From JAUVXE01 sp964349355 (GTDB taxonomy: Bacteria; Actinomycetota; Coriobacteriia; Anaerosomatales; SLCP01): a stretch of DNA of 26,060 nucleotides. The DNA lies in assembly GCA_964349355.1 (NCBI GenBank), contig CAYGFZ010000031.1, forward strand, positions 1-26,060, in the 5' to 3' direction. The position numbers and the translations under genes are program-made. The notes under the pieces are model-generated. The model did no database searches. It was not told the origin of the DNA and was given only the letters and a program-made list of their open reading frames with translations. Positions 1 to 7,211 of the stretch are shown piece by piece (the first letter of the stretch is position 1; every line of letters starts with the position of its first letter).

Positions 1-218
1 TCGAGCGCAGCGTGCTCATGCGGATGGGCATCGACTCGCTCACCTGTATGGCTGTGGTCGCGGGGTGTGAGAAGCGGGGGCTCCTCGGCCATGGGGCGGG
101 GCATGTGCTGCTGGTGTGCATGACGGAGTGGGAGTGCGAAGCGCCGCAAGCAGCCGCACGGCTCGCCGACGGTGACGGCTGGGAGTTCGCCGAGGCGAAG
201 TGGGGCGTGAGCCAATGA
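1..218 (+). CDS. oraS: D-ornithine 4,5-aminomutase small subunit OraS, C-terminal part (5' cut by window edge)
   Basis: The gene enters from the left edge; the reading frame is open from base 3 and ends at TGA 216-218. The visible ~71 residues contain ERSVLMRMG, then an RGL-x-GHGAGH block, which I recognise from the C-terminal half of OraS of Stickland-fermenting clostridia (about 120 residues in full). OraS is the small partner of OraE in the adenosylcobalamin- and PLP-dependent enzyme that turns D-ornithine into 2,4-diaminopentanoate in the cytoplasm. The stop overlaps the oraE start in an ATGA, as expected for two subunits made in fixed ratio. An internal GTG at 12 is not the true start; the N-terminus lies outside the window. 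Confidence 0.88.
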   Translation, partial: ERSVLMRMGIDSLTCMAVVAGCEKRGLLGHGAGHVLLVCMTEWECEAPQAAARLADGDGWEFAEAKWGVSQ

Positions 219-2455
219 GCGCCTACCGCGACCCGTTGCCGCCGCTGGAGCCGGGCGCGAAGCTCGACGTCGAGGCGCTTCTCGATGGGCTCGAGCACTA
301 TCGTCCGCGCCGCCGGGGCTGGACGTGGCGCACGCACGTGCCGTCCCAGCGCATCGGCGACTTCACCTACCATGAGACCTCCACGCCGCTCGAGCGCAGT
401 GTGCCGCTGCCCGCGGCGCACTACTTCGGCGATATCGACCCGCAGCCCGATTGCGGGATCACGACCGAGATCGCCTCGGGCAGGCCGGAAGACGATGTCC
501 GCCGCATGCGTATGGCCGCGTGGCACGGCGCCGACCACATGATGGTGATCCGCACGGCAGGCCAGTCACACATCGACGGGCTGCTCGAGGGCACGCCGGA
601 GGGTGTCGGCGGCATCGCGATCACTCGCAAGCAGCTCCGCTTCACGCGCCGCGCGCTCGATCAGATCGAGGACGAGGTCGGCCGCCCGCTGAACTTCCAC
701 TCGTACGTGAGCGGTGTCGCCGGTCCCGAGATGGCGGTCCTCTTCGCCGAGGAGGGCGTGAACGGCGCCCATCAGGACCCGCAGTACAACGTGCTCTACC
801 GCAACATCAACATGTACCGCAGCTTCGTGGACGCCGCTGTTGCCAAGCACGTCATGGCGGCCGTCGGTATCCTGCAGATCGACGGCGCGCATAACGCCAA
901 CGCCACGGCCGTCAAGGCATGGAAGGTCATGCCGGAGCTGCTCGTGCAGCACGCGATCAACACCGCGTACTCCGAGGCGGTCGGCATGCCACCCGAGCAG
1001 ATCGCGCTCTCGACCGTCCCGCCCGACGCCTCGCCCGCGCCGTGCATGCGGCTCGACCTCCCGTACGCGATCGCGCTGCGGGACCTCTTTGGCGAGTACA
1101 AGATGCGTGCGCAGCAAAACACCCGCTACATGGAGTCCGACGCGCGTGAGGCCACCGTCGCGCATGTGATGAACCTGCTCGTCTCCCGGCTGACGTCTGC
1201 GGATATACAGTCCACGATAACCCCGGACGAGGGGCGAAACGTGCCGTGGCACTACAACAACATCGCCGCGGTCGAGACCGCCAAGCAGTCGCTGGTGGGG
1301 ATGGACGGGCTGCGAGAGATGGTGCGGGTGGACCGCGAGTCGCCCGAGCTTGCGGCGCGCGTCCGGGAGCTCAAGGAGCGAGCGGTGCTCTTCCTCGAGG
1401 CGATGATCGCCGACAGCGGCTACTTCGCCGGCGTGGAGGACGCCTACTTCGTCGACTCCGGCGAGTATCCCGAGACGCACGATGACGGCATCGCACGGGA
1501 GAGCGGCGGGGGTGTCGCTGCGGATTCGATCGTGCAGCGCGCAGACGACTACCTGGCTCCGGTCTGCCATCACTTCGGCGAGAATCACCTGGAGCTGCTG
1601 GCGGAGTACGGCGTGGTCGATCCCGGCGCGGCGCCGTGCGAACTCAGCGGGGGCTGCACGCTCTGCGACGACGCCAAGGTGCCCTACATCGACGAGCTCG
1701 ACCCGACCGATAACGTCACTATGCGGCTTACACAGACTGCAGAACTCCGGGAGCGTGGTCTCATCCGGCCCGAGGTCGAGTGGACCGGCGACGGCGTGGT
1801 GGTCGTGACCATGTTCCTGCCGGCTGCCGCTGATGTCGCGGAAGCCGCCGCGCTGGAGCTTGGCCGCGCGATGAACCTCACCGACTGCGAGGTCATCCAC
1901 AAGCGCGTGATGCACCCCGCCGAGGGAACGCTCTGTGAGCTCAAAGGGCGCCTGGACGTGGCGATCGACCCGTCCACGCTGGTAATCCCCGAGCCGCCCG
2001 AGGTGCTCACCGACGAGGAGATCCGCGAGTTCGTGGCCAGACGCGAGTTGCGCGTCGTCGCTGCCACGGTGGGCCACGACGAGCACTCGGTCGGGATGCG
2101 CGAGGTCATCGACATCAAGCACGGCGGTCTTGAGAAGTGGGGCTTCGGCGTGACGCACCTCGGCACGAGCGTGCCGATCGAGAAGGTGCTCGACGCCGCG
2201 GTGGAGCACGCCGCGAGCGTGGTGCTCATCTCGACGATCATCACGCACGGTGAGATCCACCGTCTCATGATGCAGAAGCTTGCCGACCTCGCCGCCGAGA
2301 AGGGCGTGCGCGAGAAGCTGCTGCTGATCGCCGGCGGGACGCAGGTCACCGACGAGCTCGCGCGCTCGTGGGGCATGGATGCCGGCTTCGGCCGCAAGAC
2401 CAAGGGCATCGATGTGGCGAGCTTTGTCGTCAAGGCGATGCGGGGGCGGGAATAG
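215..2455 (+). CDS. oraE: D-ornithine 4,5-aminomutase large subunit OraE (B12- and PLP-dependent)
   Basis: The 746-residue product matches the length of clostridial OraE (about 735). The N-terminal two thirds form the TIM-barrel region; the C-terminal part is the B12-binding Rossmann domain with DEHSVG, where His624 should be the lower cobalt ligand. Lys635, exactly 11 residues further on, corresponds to the lysine that holds PLP in the family (His618/Lys629 in the clostridial enzyme), so the enzyme looks intact. I chose ATG 215 because it overlaps the oraS stop in an ATGA; an in-frame GTG at 200 would only add five residues inside oraS. The role is migration of the terminal amino group of D-ornithine in oxidative ornithine breakdown. 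Unusually, its reactivase and racemase partners lie 3.4 kb downstream, beyond an unrelated island. Confidence 0.93.
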   Translation: MSAYRDPLPPLEPGAKLDVEALLDGLEHYRPRRRGWTWRTHVPSQRIGDFTYHETSTPLERSVPLPAAHYFGDIDPQPDCGITTEIASGRPEDDVRRMRMAAWHGADHMMVIRTAGQSHIDGLLEGTPEGVGGIAITRKQLRFTRRALDQIEDEVGRPLNFHSYVSGVAGPEMAVLFAEEGVNGAHQDPQYNVLYRNINMYRSFVDAAVAKHVMAAVGILQIDGAHNANATAVKAWKVMPELLVQHAINTAYSEAVGMPPEQIALSTVPPDASPAPCMRLDLPYAIALRDLFGEYKMRAQQNTRYMESDAREATVAHVMNLLVSRLTSADIQSTITPDEGRNVPWHYNNIAAVETAKQSLVGMDGLREMVRVDRESPELAARVRELKERAVLFLEAMIADSGYFAGVEDAYFVDSGEYPETHDDGIARESGGGVAADSIVQRADDYLAPVCHHFGENHLELLAEYGVVDPGAAPCELSGGCTLCDDAKVPYIDELDPTDNVTMRLTQTAELRERGLIRPEVEWTGDGVVVVTMFLPAAADVAEAAALELGRAMNLTDCEVIHKRVMHPAEGTLCELKGRLDVAIDPSTLVIPEPPEVLTDEEIREFVARRELRVVAATVGHDEHSVGMREVIDIKHGGLEKWGFGVTHLGTSVPIEKVLDAAVEHAASVVLISTIITHGEIHRLMMQKLADLAAEKGVREKLLLIAGGTQVTDELARSWGMDAGFGRKTKGIDVASFVVKAMRGRE

Positions 2456-2611
2456 GGCCGCAGCAATGGAGGTCGGCGCTCACGGACATGGAGTTGGCAC
2501 GGGGAGGAGGCGACCGCAATCCTCGCGTCGGAGGCGCAGGCTGCTTCCCATGTGGTAAGACGTGAGTGTCATTCTCGTGCACGCCGTAGATTGGAAGCGG
2601 GGGAGGCCGGC

Positions 2612-2668
2612 ATGTCAGACACGCTCCAACTGCTGGACCATCCCGTCATCAGCAACAGAGTATTCTAG
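2612..2668 (+). pseudogene. Possible stub of a lost gene (18 codons)
   Basis: The 277-base gap after oraE has no long gene. It holds one short frame with a good Shine-Dalgarno (GGGAGG, 2600-2606) and a TAGATT -10-like element (2587-2592). It starts MSDTLQLLDHPVISNRVF and stops at TAG 2666. The frame looks like the natural start of a protein cut short, perhaps when the downstream island arrived, but I cannot name the parent gene, and it could be chance. Confidence 0.2.
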
Positions 2669-2732
2669 GGGGGTGGTCCGGGACACAGGTGAGCGCGCCA
2701 CGCTGGTTTGCCTATCCGAAAGGACCCGTGCG

Positions 2733-3035
2733 ATGAGTCGTAAGATCAAGGTCAATCCCGCACAGCTCAACACCACCGCCGCGCAGATCGACTCTGCCGC
2801 CGGCGAGTACCAGAAGCTCTCCAACAAGCTCTTCAGCGACGTCGGCGCCATGCGCGCCGCGTGGCAAGGCATCGACAACCAGGCCTTCACCTCCCAGATC
2901 GAAGGCTTCAAAGAAGACTTCCAGATGATGCAGCAGCTCATGGTAGAGTACGCCAACTTCCTCAAGCAGGCCGCCAAGACCTACGAGCAGACCCAGCAAG
3001 AGATCGTGGCCGGCGCCCGCAGGCTTACCAACTAA
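2733..3035 (+). CDS. WXG100-family (ESAT-6-like) protein, copy 1
   Basis: This 100-residue, all-helical protein has the WXG100 hallmark: two helices joined by a turn carrying Trp44-Gln-Gly46, and the usual family length. Tyr84 in the C-terminal helix sits where the YxxxD/E export signal occurs, but the fifth position is Gln88. WXG100 proteins are secreted as helical-hairpin dimers by type VII systems, or act as partners for larger effectors. ATG 2733 is chosen for its Shine-Dalgarno AAAGGA (2719-2724) and because upstream residues are not WXG100-like. The next gene, 21 bases on, is a second WXG100 protein with Trp and Tyr at identical positions, which suggests a heterodimer. No EssC/EccC ATPase is in the window, so the secretion machine must be elsewhere or absent. 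Confidence 0.85.
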   Translation: MSRKIKVNPAQLNTTAAQIDSAAGEYQKLSNKLFSDVGAMRAAWQGIDNQAFTSQIEGFKEDFQMMQQLMVEYANFLKQAAKTYEQTQQEIVAGARRLTN

Positions 3036-3056
3036 TCCGAAGGGGGACTGAACACC

Positions 3057-3356
3057 ATGAGTGAAGGCATCAACATCTCACTAGCCGAGGTGAGCGCGAC
3101 AGCCGCCTCGATCCGCTCCACGAACTCCAACCTCGCAAACACCCTCCAGCAGATCAAGACCCAGATGAACAACCTGCAGAACTCCTGGCAGTCCGACGCC
3201 GGAAACACCATCCGCGAGCGCATGAATGCCATGCAGCCGCGCTTCGAGCAGTACCGCGAGGTCGTGGAGTCCTACTCCAAGTTCCTCGACCAGACCGTGA
3301 CCGCCTACAACGCCACGGAATCAAACGTCAACTCCGCTGCAAGCAGCTTCAAGTAG
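3057..3356 (+). CDS. WXG100-family (ESAT-6-like) protein, copy 2
   Basis: This 99-residue helical protein aligns end to end with its upstream neighbour: Trp44 and Tyr84 fall at the same positions. The turn reads Trp44-Gln-Ser46 instead of W-x-G, a tolerated variant. The C-terminal helix carries Tyr84-Asn-Ala-Thr-Glu88, which fits the YxxxE type VII export signal that copy 1 lacks. One partner with the signal and one without is the usual pattern in an EsxA/EsxB-like heterodimer. A Shine-Dalgarno (GAAGGGGGA, 3038-3046) precedes ATG 3057. The lipoprotein and lipase-like genes that follow make these candidates for effector-specific partners rather than core EsxA; that is inference. Confidence 0.85.
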   Translation: MSEGINISLAEVSATAASIRSTNSNLANTLQQIKTQMNNLQNSWQSDAGNTIRERMNAMQPRFEQYREVVESYSKFLDQTVTAYNATESNVNSAASSFK

Positions 3357-3399
3357 CGTGGGGAGGCCAAGAAGAGGGGCGTCTGCTTCTGGGTCGAGC

Positions 3400-4179
3400 A
3401 TGAGACGCGGTGGTTACAAATTGACTGCCGCGCTAGTGACGGTGTTTCTATGCATGATGGGAGCGTCTGGGTGCATGAATGGCAAAGCCTACGAGTCAGA
3501 GGTGCGCAAAGGGGCCGCAGAGTACTTGGAAGACAAGTACGGGGTGAGCTTCTCGATATCACGTGTGATACCGGCATCCAATCCCTTCACCGGCACTGCG
3601 TACGACCGGATCTATGTCGAGGGGCCCGATGGGCGGGGTGAGTTCCTGGTCAAGCGCCACGAGGAGGACGGCAGGTATCGCTTTGAGGACGGTTACGCCT
3701 ACTGGCTGGCGGCGGATTATCTCAACCCGATTCTCAAGCGCCTGGCCACTGAGCTCGAACCAGGCTGCAGTATGGCAGCCAGATTCAGCTCTCCGGCGGA
3801 GACGACCCTCTATGAGTATTCCGGTCGATTCGACTGGGATGGGTTCAGGGTTGCCGAAGAGGGGCGGTCTGCCGCGCTCGTCGATGTCGTGTTGCCTCGG
3901 CTGCTCGACGAGACTCACCTAGAGGCTGCGCACCTCCACGCATTGGTGCGGATCCTCGATGGCGCGGGGGTCTTCACACCGTGGAACGTGCGCATCTGGT
4001 ACTTCGAGCCCAACGATGAAGGCCCTCGAGCGTCACACTTGGTCGACCTGGAGTCAGAGCAGGTTCGTGCGGAGTACGGCCCCGTCTACTCCATCGTCCT
4101 TTGGCGGGACGGCCCTGGGGACCCCGAGTGGTCTGAAGAGCGTATCGCCGAACGGCTCGAAGGGACGGTATTGGAGTAA
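3400..4179 (+). CDS. Predicted lipoprotein of unknown function
   Basis: The 259-residue product starts with basic residues, a hydrophobic stretch (about 8-21) and the lipobox Ala-Ser-Gly-Cys25, so it should be a lipid-anchored extracytoplasmic protein. I chose ATG 3400 because it places the signal peptide at the N-terminus; a GTG at 3358 would add 14 residues in front of it. The mature part is acidic and aromatic-rich, and I do not recognise a family. The TAA stop overlaps the ATG of the lipase-like gene (TAATG), so the two were translated together. In S. aureus the secreted lipase TslA is encoded with a lipoprotein immunity partner and small WXG100-like helpers. The same set of parts here suggests an immunity role, but I see no sequence proof. 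Base composition is less GC-rich than the flanking genes. Confidence 0.7.
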   Translation: MRRGGYKLTAALVTVFLCMMGASGCMNGKAYESEVRKGAAEYLEDKYGVSFSISRVIPASNPFTGTAYDRIYVEGPDGRGEFLVKRHEEDGRYRFEDGYAYWLAADYLNPILKRLATELEPGCSMAARFSSPAETTLYEYSGRFDWDGFRVAEEGRSAALVDVVLPRLLDETHLEAAHLHALVRILDGAGVFTPWNVRIWYFEPNDEGPRASHLVDLESEQVRAEYGPVYSIVLWRDGPGDPEWSEERIAERLEGTVLE

Positions 4180-4748
4180 TGACGACTTCGATTTCGAATA
4201 GCCAGCTGGCATTGCTCAGTACGTTGGCTTATCTCGACCCACCGCCCCAGTACCGCGATCGCGCGGTATCCGTGGGCGACATTGCGAGGTACTACCTAGA
4301 GAACCCGAGCGCCATTCGAAACAACTGCGCGGGAATGGACTCAAGCGAATGGGAGCACGCACTTGGGCTGATGGTGCGTGACACGCAGCTGTCATCACTC
4401 AACCTTGCCGGGTACCGTGATGAGAACACGACGAACGGTCTCTTTGCCTACCATTTCACTGCTCCGGGAGGCGGGGGTGATGTGGTTGCCTTTCGAGGCA
4501 GCGAGGGCGACAAGACCGACTGGGGCGACAACTTCTTTATTGCCTGGTCAGGAGCAGACGGTACGACCCAGCAGCAGGCCGCTCTGGGCTACATCAACAG
4601 CCTTGGTGTCGATCTCCTTCATCGTCAACGTGATCGTCTCCCTGTCCATGGGCTGACATTCTCACGTGACAGTAGTGGGGTGACAATTCTATTTGCCTAC
4701 CACAAGTTCCGCAGTTCGAGTACACATCGATACACACTCGCGTGCTAG
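4179..4748 (+). pseudogene. Broken alpha/beta-hydrolase (DUF2974/Mbeg1-like lipase)
   Basis: The N-terminal ~140 residues look like a DUF2974-type lipase: a helical start, then VVAFRGSEGDKTDWGDNF and a QQQAALGYINSLG helix that normally leads to the nucleophile elbow. After about base 4610 the frame loses family character and ends at TAG 4746-4748. In the +1 frame, bases 4627-4653 read NVIVSLSMG. This resembles an elbow strand plus G-H-S-M-G with the Gly-His pair collapsed to Leu, and it is followed at once by TGA 4654. So a frameshift, a small deletion and loss of the whole C-terminal half have inactivated the gene. ATG 4179 overlaps the lipoprotein stop. A secreted type VII lipase effector is the best guess for the ancestor; a short-lived truncated product is possible. 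Confidence 0.6.
4717..4740 (+). promoter_or_regulatory. Probable autoregulatory operator of the MNT/HEPN pair
   Basis: A 24-bp element has inverted arms CGAGT (4717-4721) and ACTCG (4736-4740) around a palindromic ATCGAT (4726-4731), all sharing one dyad centre. The two ACAC spacers are direct rather than inverted. It occupies the -35/spacer zone just upstream of the -10 at 4746. The downstream protein begins with a ribbon-helix-helix domain, a class that binds such operators as dimers of dimers, so self-repression is likely but inferred. Confidence 0.45.
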
Positions 4749-4751
4749 AAT
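4743..4751 (+). promoter_or_regulatory. Extended -10 promoter giving a leaderless mntA transcript
   Basis: TGCTAGAAT is an extended -10 (TG-n-TAGAAT). Its last base is seven bases before the A of the mntA ATG (4758), so transcription should start at or next to the start codon. No Shine-Dalgarno is present upstream, which agrees with leaderless translation. The same TG-C-TAGAAT string recurs at 15165-15173. Confidence 0.5.
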
Positions 4752-4757
4752 CGGGAT

Positions 4758-5399
4758 ATGTACAAGCGCCTGAACATCACGCTGCCCGAGGACGTGCTTT
4801 CACGGGCTGACGCTTTCGCGGCTCGCGAGCGCTACACGCGCAGCGGCCTGATAGCGACGGCTCTCGATGCGTTTGTGGACGGGGGCCGGGAAGCGCCGGA
4901 TTCCGGAATCGATTCGCTGGCTGCCGAGGCAGGAGTGGCCTACGCGGTCCGCTCGACTGCTGTGTCCTCGGAGATGGTGCCCGGCCGCGCTGTCGTGAAA
5001 GCTCTGCTGCGCACCTTCTTCTCGGCGCGGGACGACATCGAGGCGGCGTGGCTCTTCGGCAGCGTGGCGCGGGATGAGGCTGTCGGGCACTCGGACGTCG
5101 ACGTCGCGGTGCTCCCGTGCGAGAACGTGACCGATGAGGACAGCTGGCGTGTCGAGTTCGATCTCGCGGCACGGCTGTCCGGCGCGCTCGGAGTAGAGCG
5201 GGTCGATGCCACCCTCGTACCGTGTGCCGACCCGCTCCTGGCGCACCGGGCGCTGGTCGAGGGGGTTCGCGTCTTCGGCGAGTCAAGCACGCGCGCGGCC
5301 GAACTCGAGATACGGGCTGCCGGTGAATACTTCGATTCGGACCGGCTGAGGCGGACGCTTGATGCGCGCTTGGGCGAGAGGGTGAGACGCCGTGGGTAG
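4758..5399 (+). CDS. RHH-MNT nucleotidyltransferase antitoxin (MntA-like)
   Basis: The 213-residue product is a two-domain protein. Residues 1-42 (KRLNITLPEDVLSRADAFA, then YTRSGLIATALDAF) form a ribbon-helix-helix DNA-binding domain of the CopG type. Residues ~75-175 are a minimal nucleotidyltransferase with Gly101-Ser102, ten residues, then Asp113-Val-Asp115. This is an exact GSX10DXD motif, and Asp150 is a candidate third carboxylate. In HepT/MntA systems the MNT protein neutralises the HEPN RNase by adding AMP to a Tyr near its active site. The fused DNA-binding domain would add autoregulation, which typical MntA lacks. The gene is apparently leaderless and overlaps the HEPN gene by 8 bases. 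A host enzyme role is less likely given this pairing. Confidence 0.85.
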   Translation: MYKRLNITLPEDVLSRADAFAARERYTRSGLIATALDAFVDGGREAPDSGIDSLAAEAGVAYAVRSTAVSSEMVPGRAVVKALLRTFFSARDDIEAAWLFGSVARDEAVGHSDVDVAVLPCENVTDEDSWRVEFDLAARLSGALGVERVDATLVPCADPLLAHRALVEGVRVFGESSTRAAELEIRAAGEYFDSDRLRRTLDARLGERVRRRG

Positions 5400-5832
5400 C
5401 GTGGATCGGGGTGTGGTCAGGGCACGTCTCGACCGCCTGATGAGTGAGGTCGAAGCAATCGAGGCACGGACCCCGGCGGAGTATGCCGCGTTTGCCGCAC
5501 CCGAGAACGAAGGCCTCCGCTACGAGCTCGAGCACAGGCTCCTTGTCGCCATCCAGGCGATGCTCGACTCTGCCACCCACATCGCAGTCATCTCCGGCAT
5601 CCGGCCGCTCGAGGCGTATCGGGACAGCGTCGTGGCGCTTTCACGGCTGGAGGTCATCCCCGCCGAGCTCGGTGACCGCTTGGTGATGGCCGCAGGGATG
5701 CGGAACCTGCTCGTGCACGGGTACCAGGCGACCGACATCAAGCGGGTATACGGTGCGCTCCAGATGGTGAGCGATCTCGCTCGCTTCGCCGCTGCGGTGT
5801 GGCAGTGGGTCGAGGGGAATGGCGGCCGATGA
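5392..5832 (+). CDS. HEPN-domain RNase toxin (HepT/DUF86 family)
   Basis: The 146-residue helical protein has the HEPN active-site motif Arg104-Asn-Leu-Leu-Val-His109-Gly-Tyr111, matching RX4HXY of HepT. Arg and His are the RNase residues and Tyr111 is the expected AMPylation target of the MNT partner. GTG 5392 is chosen because GAGAGGG (5376-5382) lies at a workable distance upstream and the 8-base overlap implies coupling; GTG 5401 is an alternative. The stop forms an ATGA with the start of the glmL-like gene, so toxin and metabolic genes are translated in series. All key residues are present, so the toxin is probably active and its antitoxin must be maintained. Confidence 0.85.
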   Translation: MGSVDRGVVRARLDRLMSEVEAIEARTPAEYAAFAAPENEGLRYELEHRLLVAIQAMLDSATHIAVISGIRPLEAYRDSVVALSRLEVIPAELGDRLVMAAGMRNLLVHGYQATDIKRVYGALQMVSDLARFAAAVWQWVEGNGGR

Positions 5833-7211
5833 GAGCGCCAGCTGAATCCCGCCCGATCGACGCCCTCGTCGCCGAGATCGGATCGACGGCCACGGTCGTG
5901 TCCGCGTTCGGCGGGCTCACGGGGCTGAGCGCCGCCGCCGACGGCCCCCGCCTCCTCGGCCAGGGCGTCGCCGCGACCACGGTCGCCGAGGGCGACGTCG
6001 GCCTCGGCATCGACGAGGCGCGCCGGGCGCTCGAAACGCAGACCGGCCCACTCGACCCGCAGGTGACGCTCGCGACCTCCTCGGCGGCGGGCGGGCTTCG
6101 CATGACCGTCCACGGGCTCACCGAGAAGATGACCGCGATGGCCGCCCGCGAGGCGGCACTCGGCGCCGGCGGGGTGCTGGTGCACCAGACGGCGGGCCGG
6201 TTGCGGGACAGCGATCTAGCGGCGATTGACGCGGCGCGACCGGGACTCATCTTGCTCGCGGGCGGTGTCGAGGGCGGCGACAGCCAGACGGTCCTTCACA
6301 ACGCCGGGCGCCTCACGCGGTTGGGCGGGCGCCCGATCGTGCTCTACGCCGGCAACTCCTCGGCCGCACCTGAGGCTCGTGAGCTGCTCGAAGGAGCTGG
6401 CTTTCGCGTGCGAGTGACGGCCAACGTCTACCCGCGTGTCGATGAGCTCGACATCGGTCCGGCGCGTGCGGCGATCCACGACGCGTTCGAGGAGCACATC
6501 ACCCATGCACCGGGGATGGAGCGGATCGGCCACTGGGTCACCGGCCGCGTCCTGCCGACTCCGGGTGCCGTGCTGCTGGCCGCAGAAGCGCTCGCGGCCG
6601 GCATCGGAGACCTCCTGGTGGTCGACGTGGGCGGCGCGACCACCGACGTACACTCGGTGACCGGCGGCAGCCCCGAGATCGCCGCGATCTCGCTCGACCC
6701 GCAGCTTCACAGCAAGCGCACCGTCGAGGGCGACCTCGGCACGTTCGTGAGCGCCGAACACGCCGCAGCCCTGCTCCCCGCCGAGGAGCGGCCGGCCGCG
6801 CTCCCGCCGGCGCTTCCCGCCACACCCGCCGAGGAGTCCGCAGCCTCCTCGCTCGCTCGCATCGCAGCCGTGACCGCCGTGCGGAGGCACGCGGGACGGC
6901 TGGTGCACCACTACACGCCGACCGGCCGCCAGACCGTCGCCCGCGGACGCGACCTGACGGCGTGTCGCCTCGTGATCGGCACCGGCGGCGCGCTCGTCCG
7001 CCTCCCGGATGGTCTCGCCACTCTCGAGGCGACCCGTGCACCTGTCGGTGGCGGGAGTGAGCTGCTCTTGCCGCCAGCAGAGGCTCGCTGCGCGCTCGAC
7101 ACCGACTACCTGTTCGCGTGCTGCGGCGCGCTTCTCGCGCACTTCGATGCGAGTGCGGTCGTGGCGCTCATGCGGAAGAGTATCGGCACCTATCCCGAGG
7201 GGACCATATGA
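5829..7211 (+). CDS. GlmL/MutL-family actin-like ATPase, putative reactivase of ornithine aminomutase
   Basis: The 460-residue protein has the sugar-kinase/Hsp70/actin fold signature twice: an N-terminal phosphate-1 strand (VAEIGSTATVVSAFGG) and a phosphate-2 loop near residues 264-272 (VVDVGGATTDVHS). Length and motifs fit the GlmL family, which accompanies glutamate mutase and ornithine aminomutase and is often mislabelled as the DNA-repair protein MutL. It is thought to help reload or reactivate the B12 enzyme; that role is family inference. ATG 5829 overlaps the HEPN stop (ATGA); an in-frame GTG at 5799 lies inside hepT. The stop overlaps orr in another ATGA. In clostridia this gene sits right beside oraE, whereas here a 3.4-kb island separates them. 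Confidence 0.82.
   Translation: MRAPAESRPIDALVAEIGSTATVVSAFGGLTGLSAAADGPRLLGQGVAATTVAEGDVGLGIDEARRALETQTGPLDPQVTLATSSAAGGLRMTVHGLTEKMTAMAAREAALGAGGVLVHQTAGRLRDSDLAAIDAARPGLILLAGGVEGGDSQTVLHNAGRLTRLGGRPIVLYAGNSSAAPEARELLEGAGFRVRVTANVYPRVDELDIGPARAAIHDAFEEHITHAPGMERIGHWVTGRVLPTPGAVLLAAEALAAGIGDLLVVDVGGATTDVHSVTGGSPEIAAISLDPQLHSKRTVEGDLGTFVSAEHAAALLPAEERPAALPPALPATPAEESAASSLARIAAVTAVRRHAGRLVHHYTPTGRQTVARGRDLTACRLVIGTGGALVRLPDGLATLEATRAPVGGGSELLLPPAEARCALDTDYLFACCGALLAHFDASAVVALMRKSIGTYPEGTI

Noticed and set aside
566..2260. Long open frame on the minus strand inside oraE (564 codons)
   Set aside because: It is a shadow of the strongly supported OraE frame caused by GC-rich third positions; its product is His/Arg/Val-rich and resembles no family.
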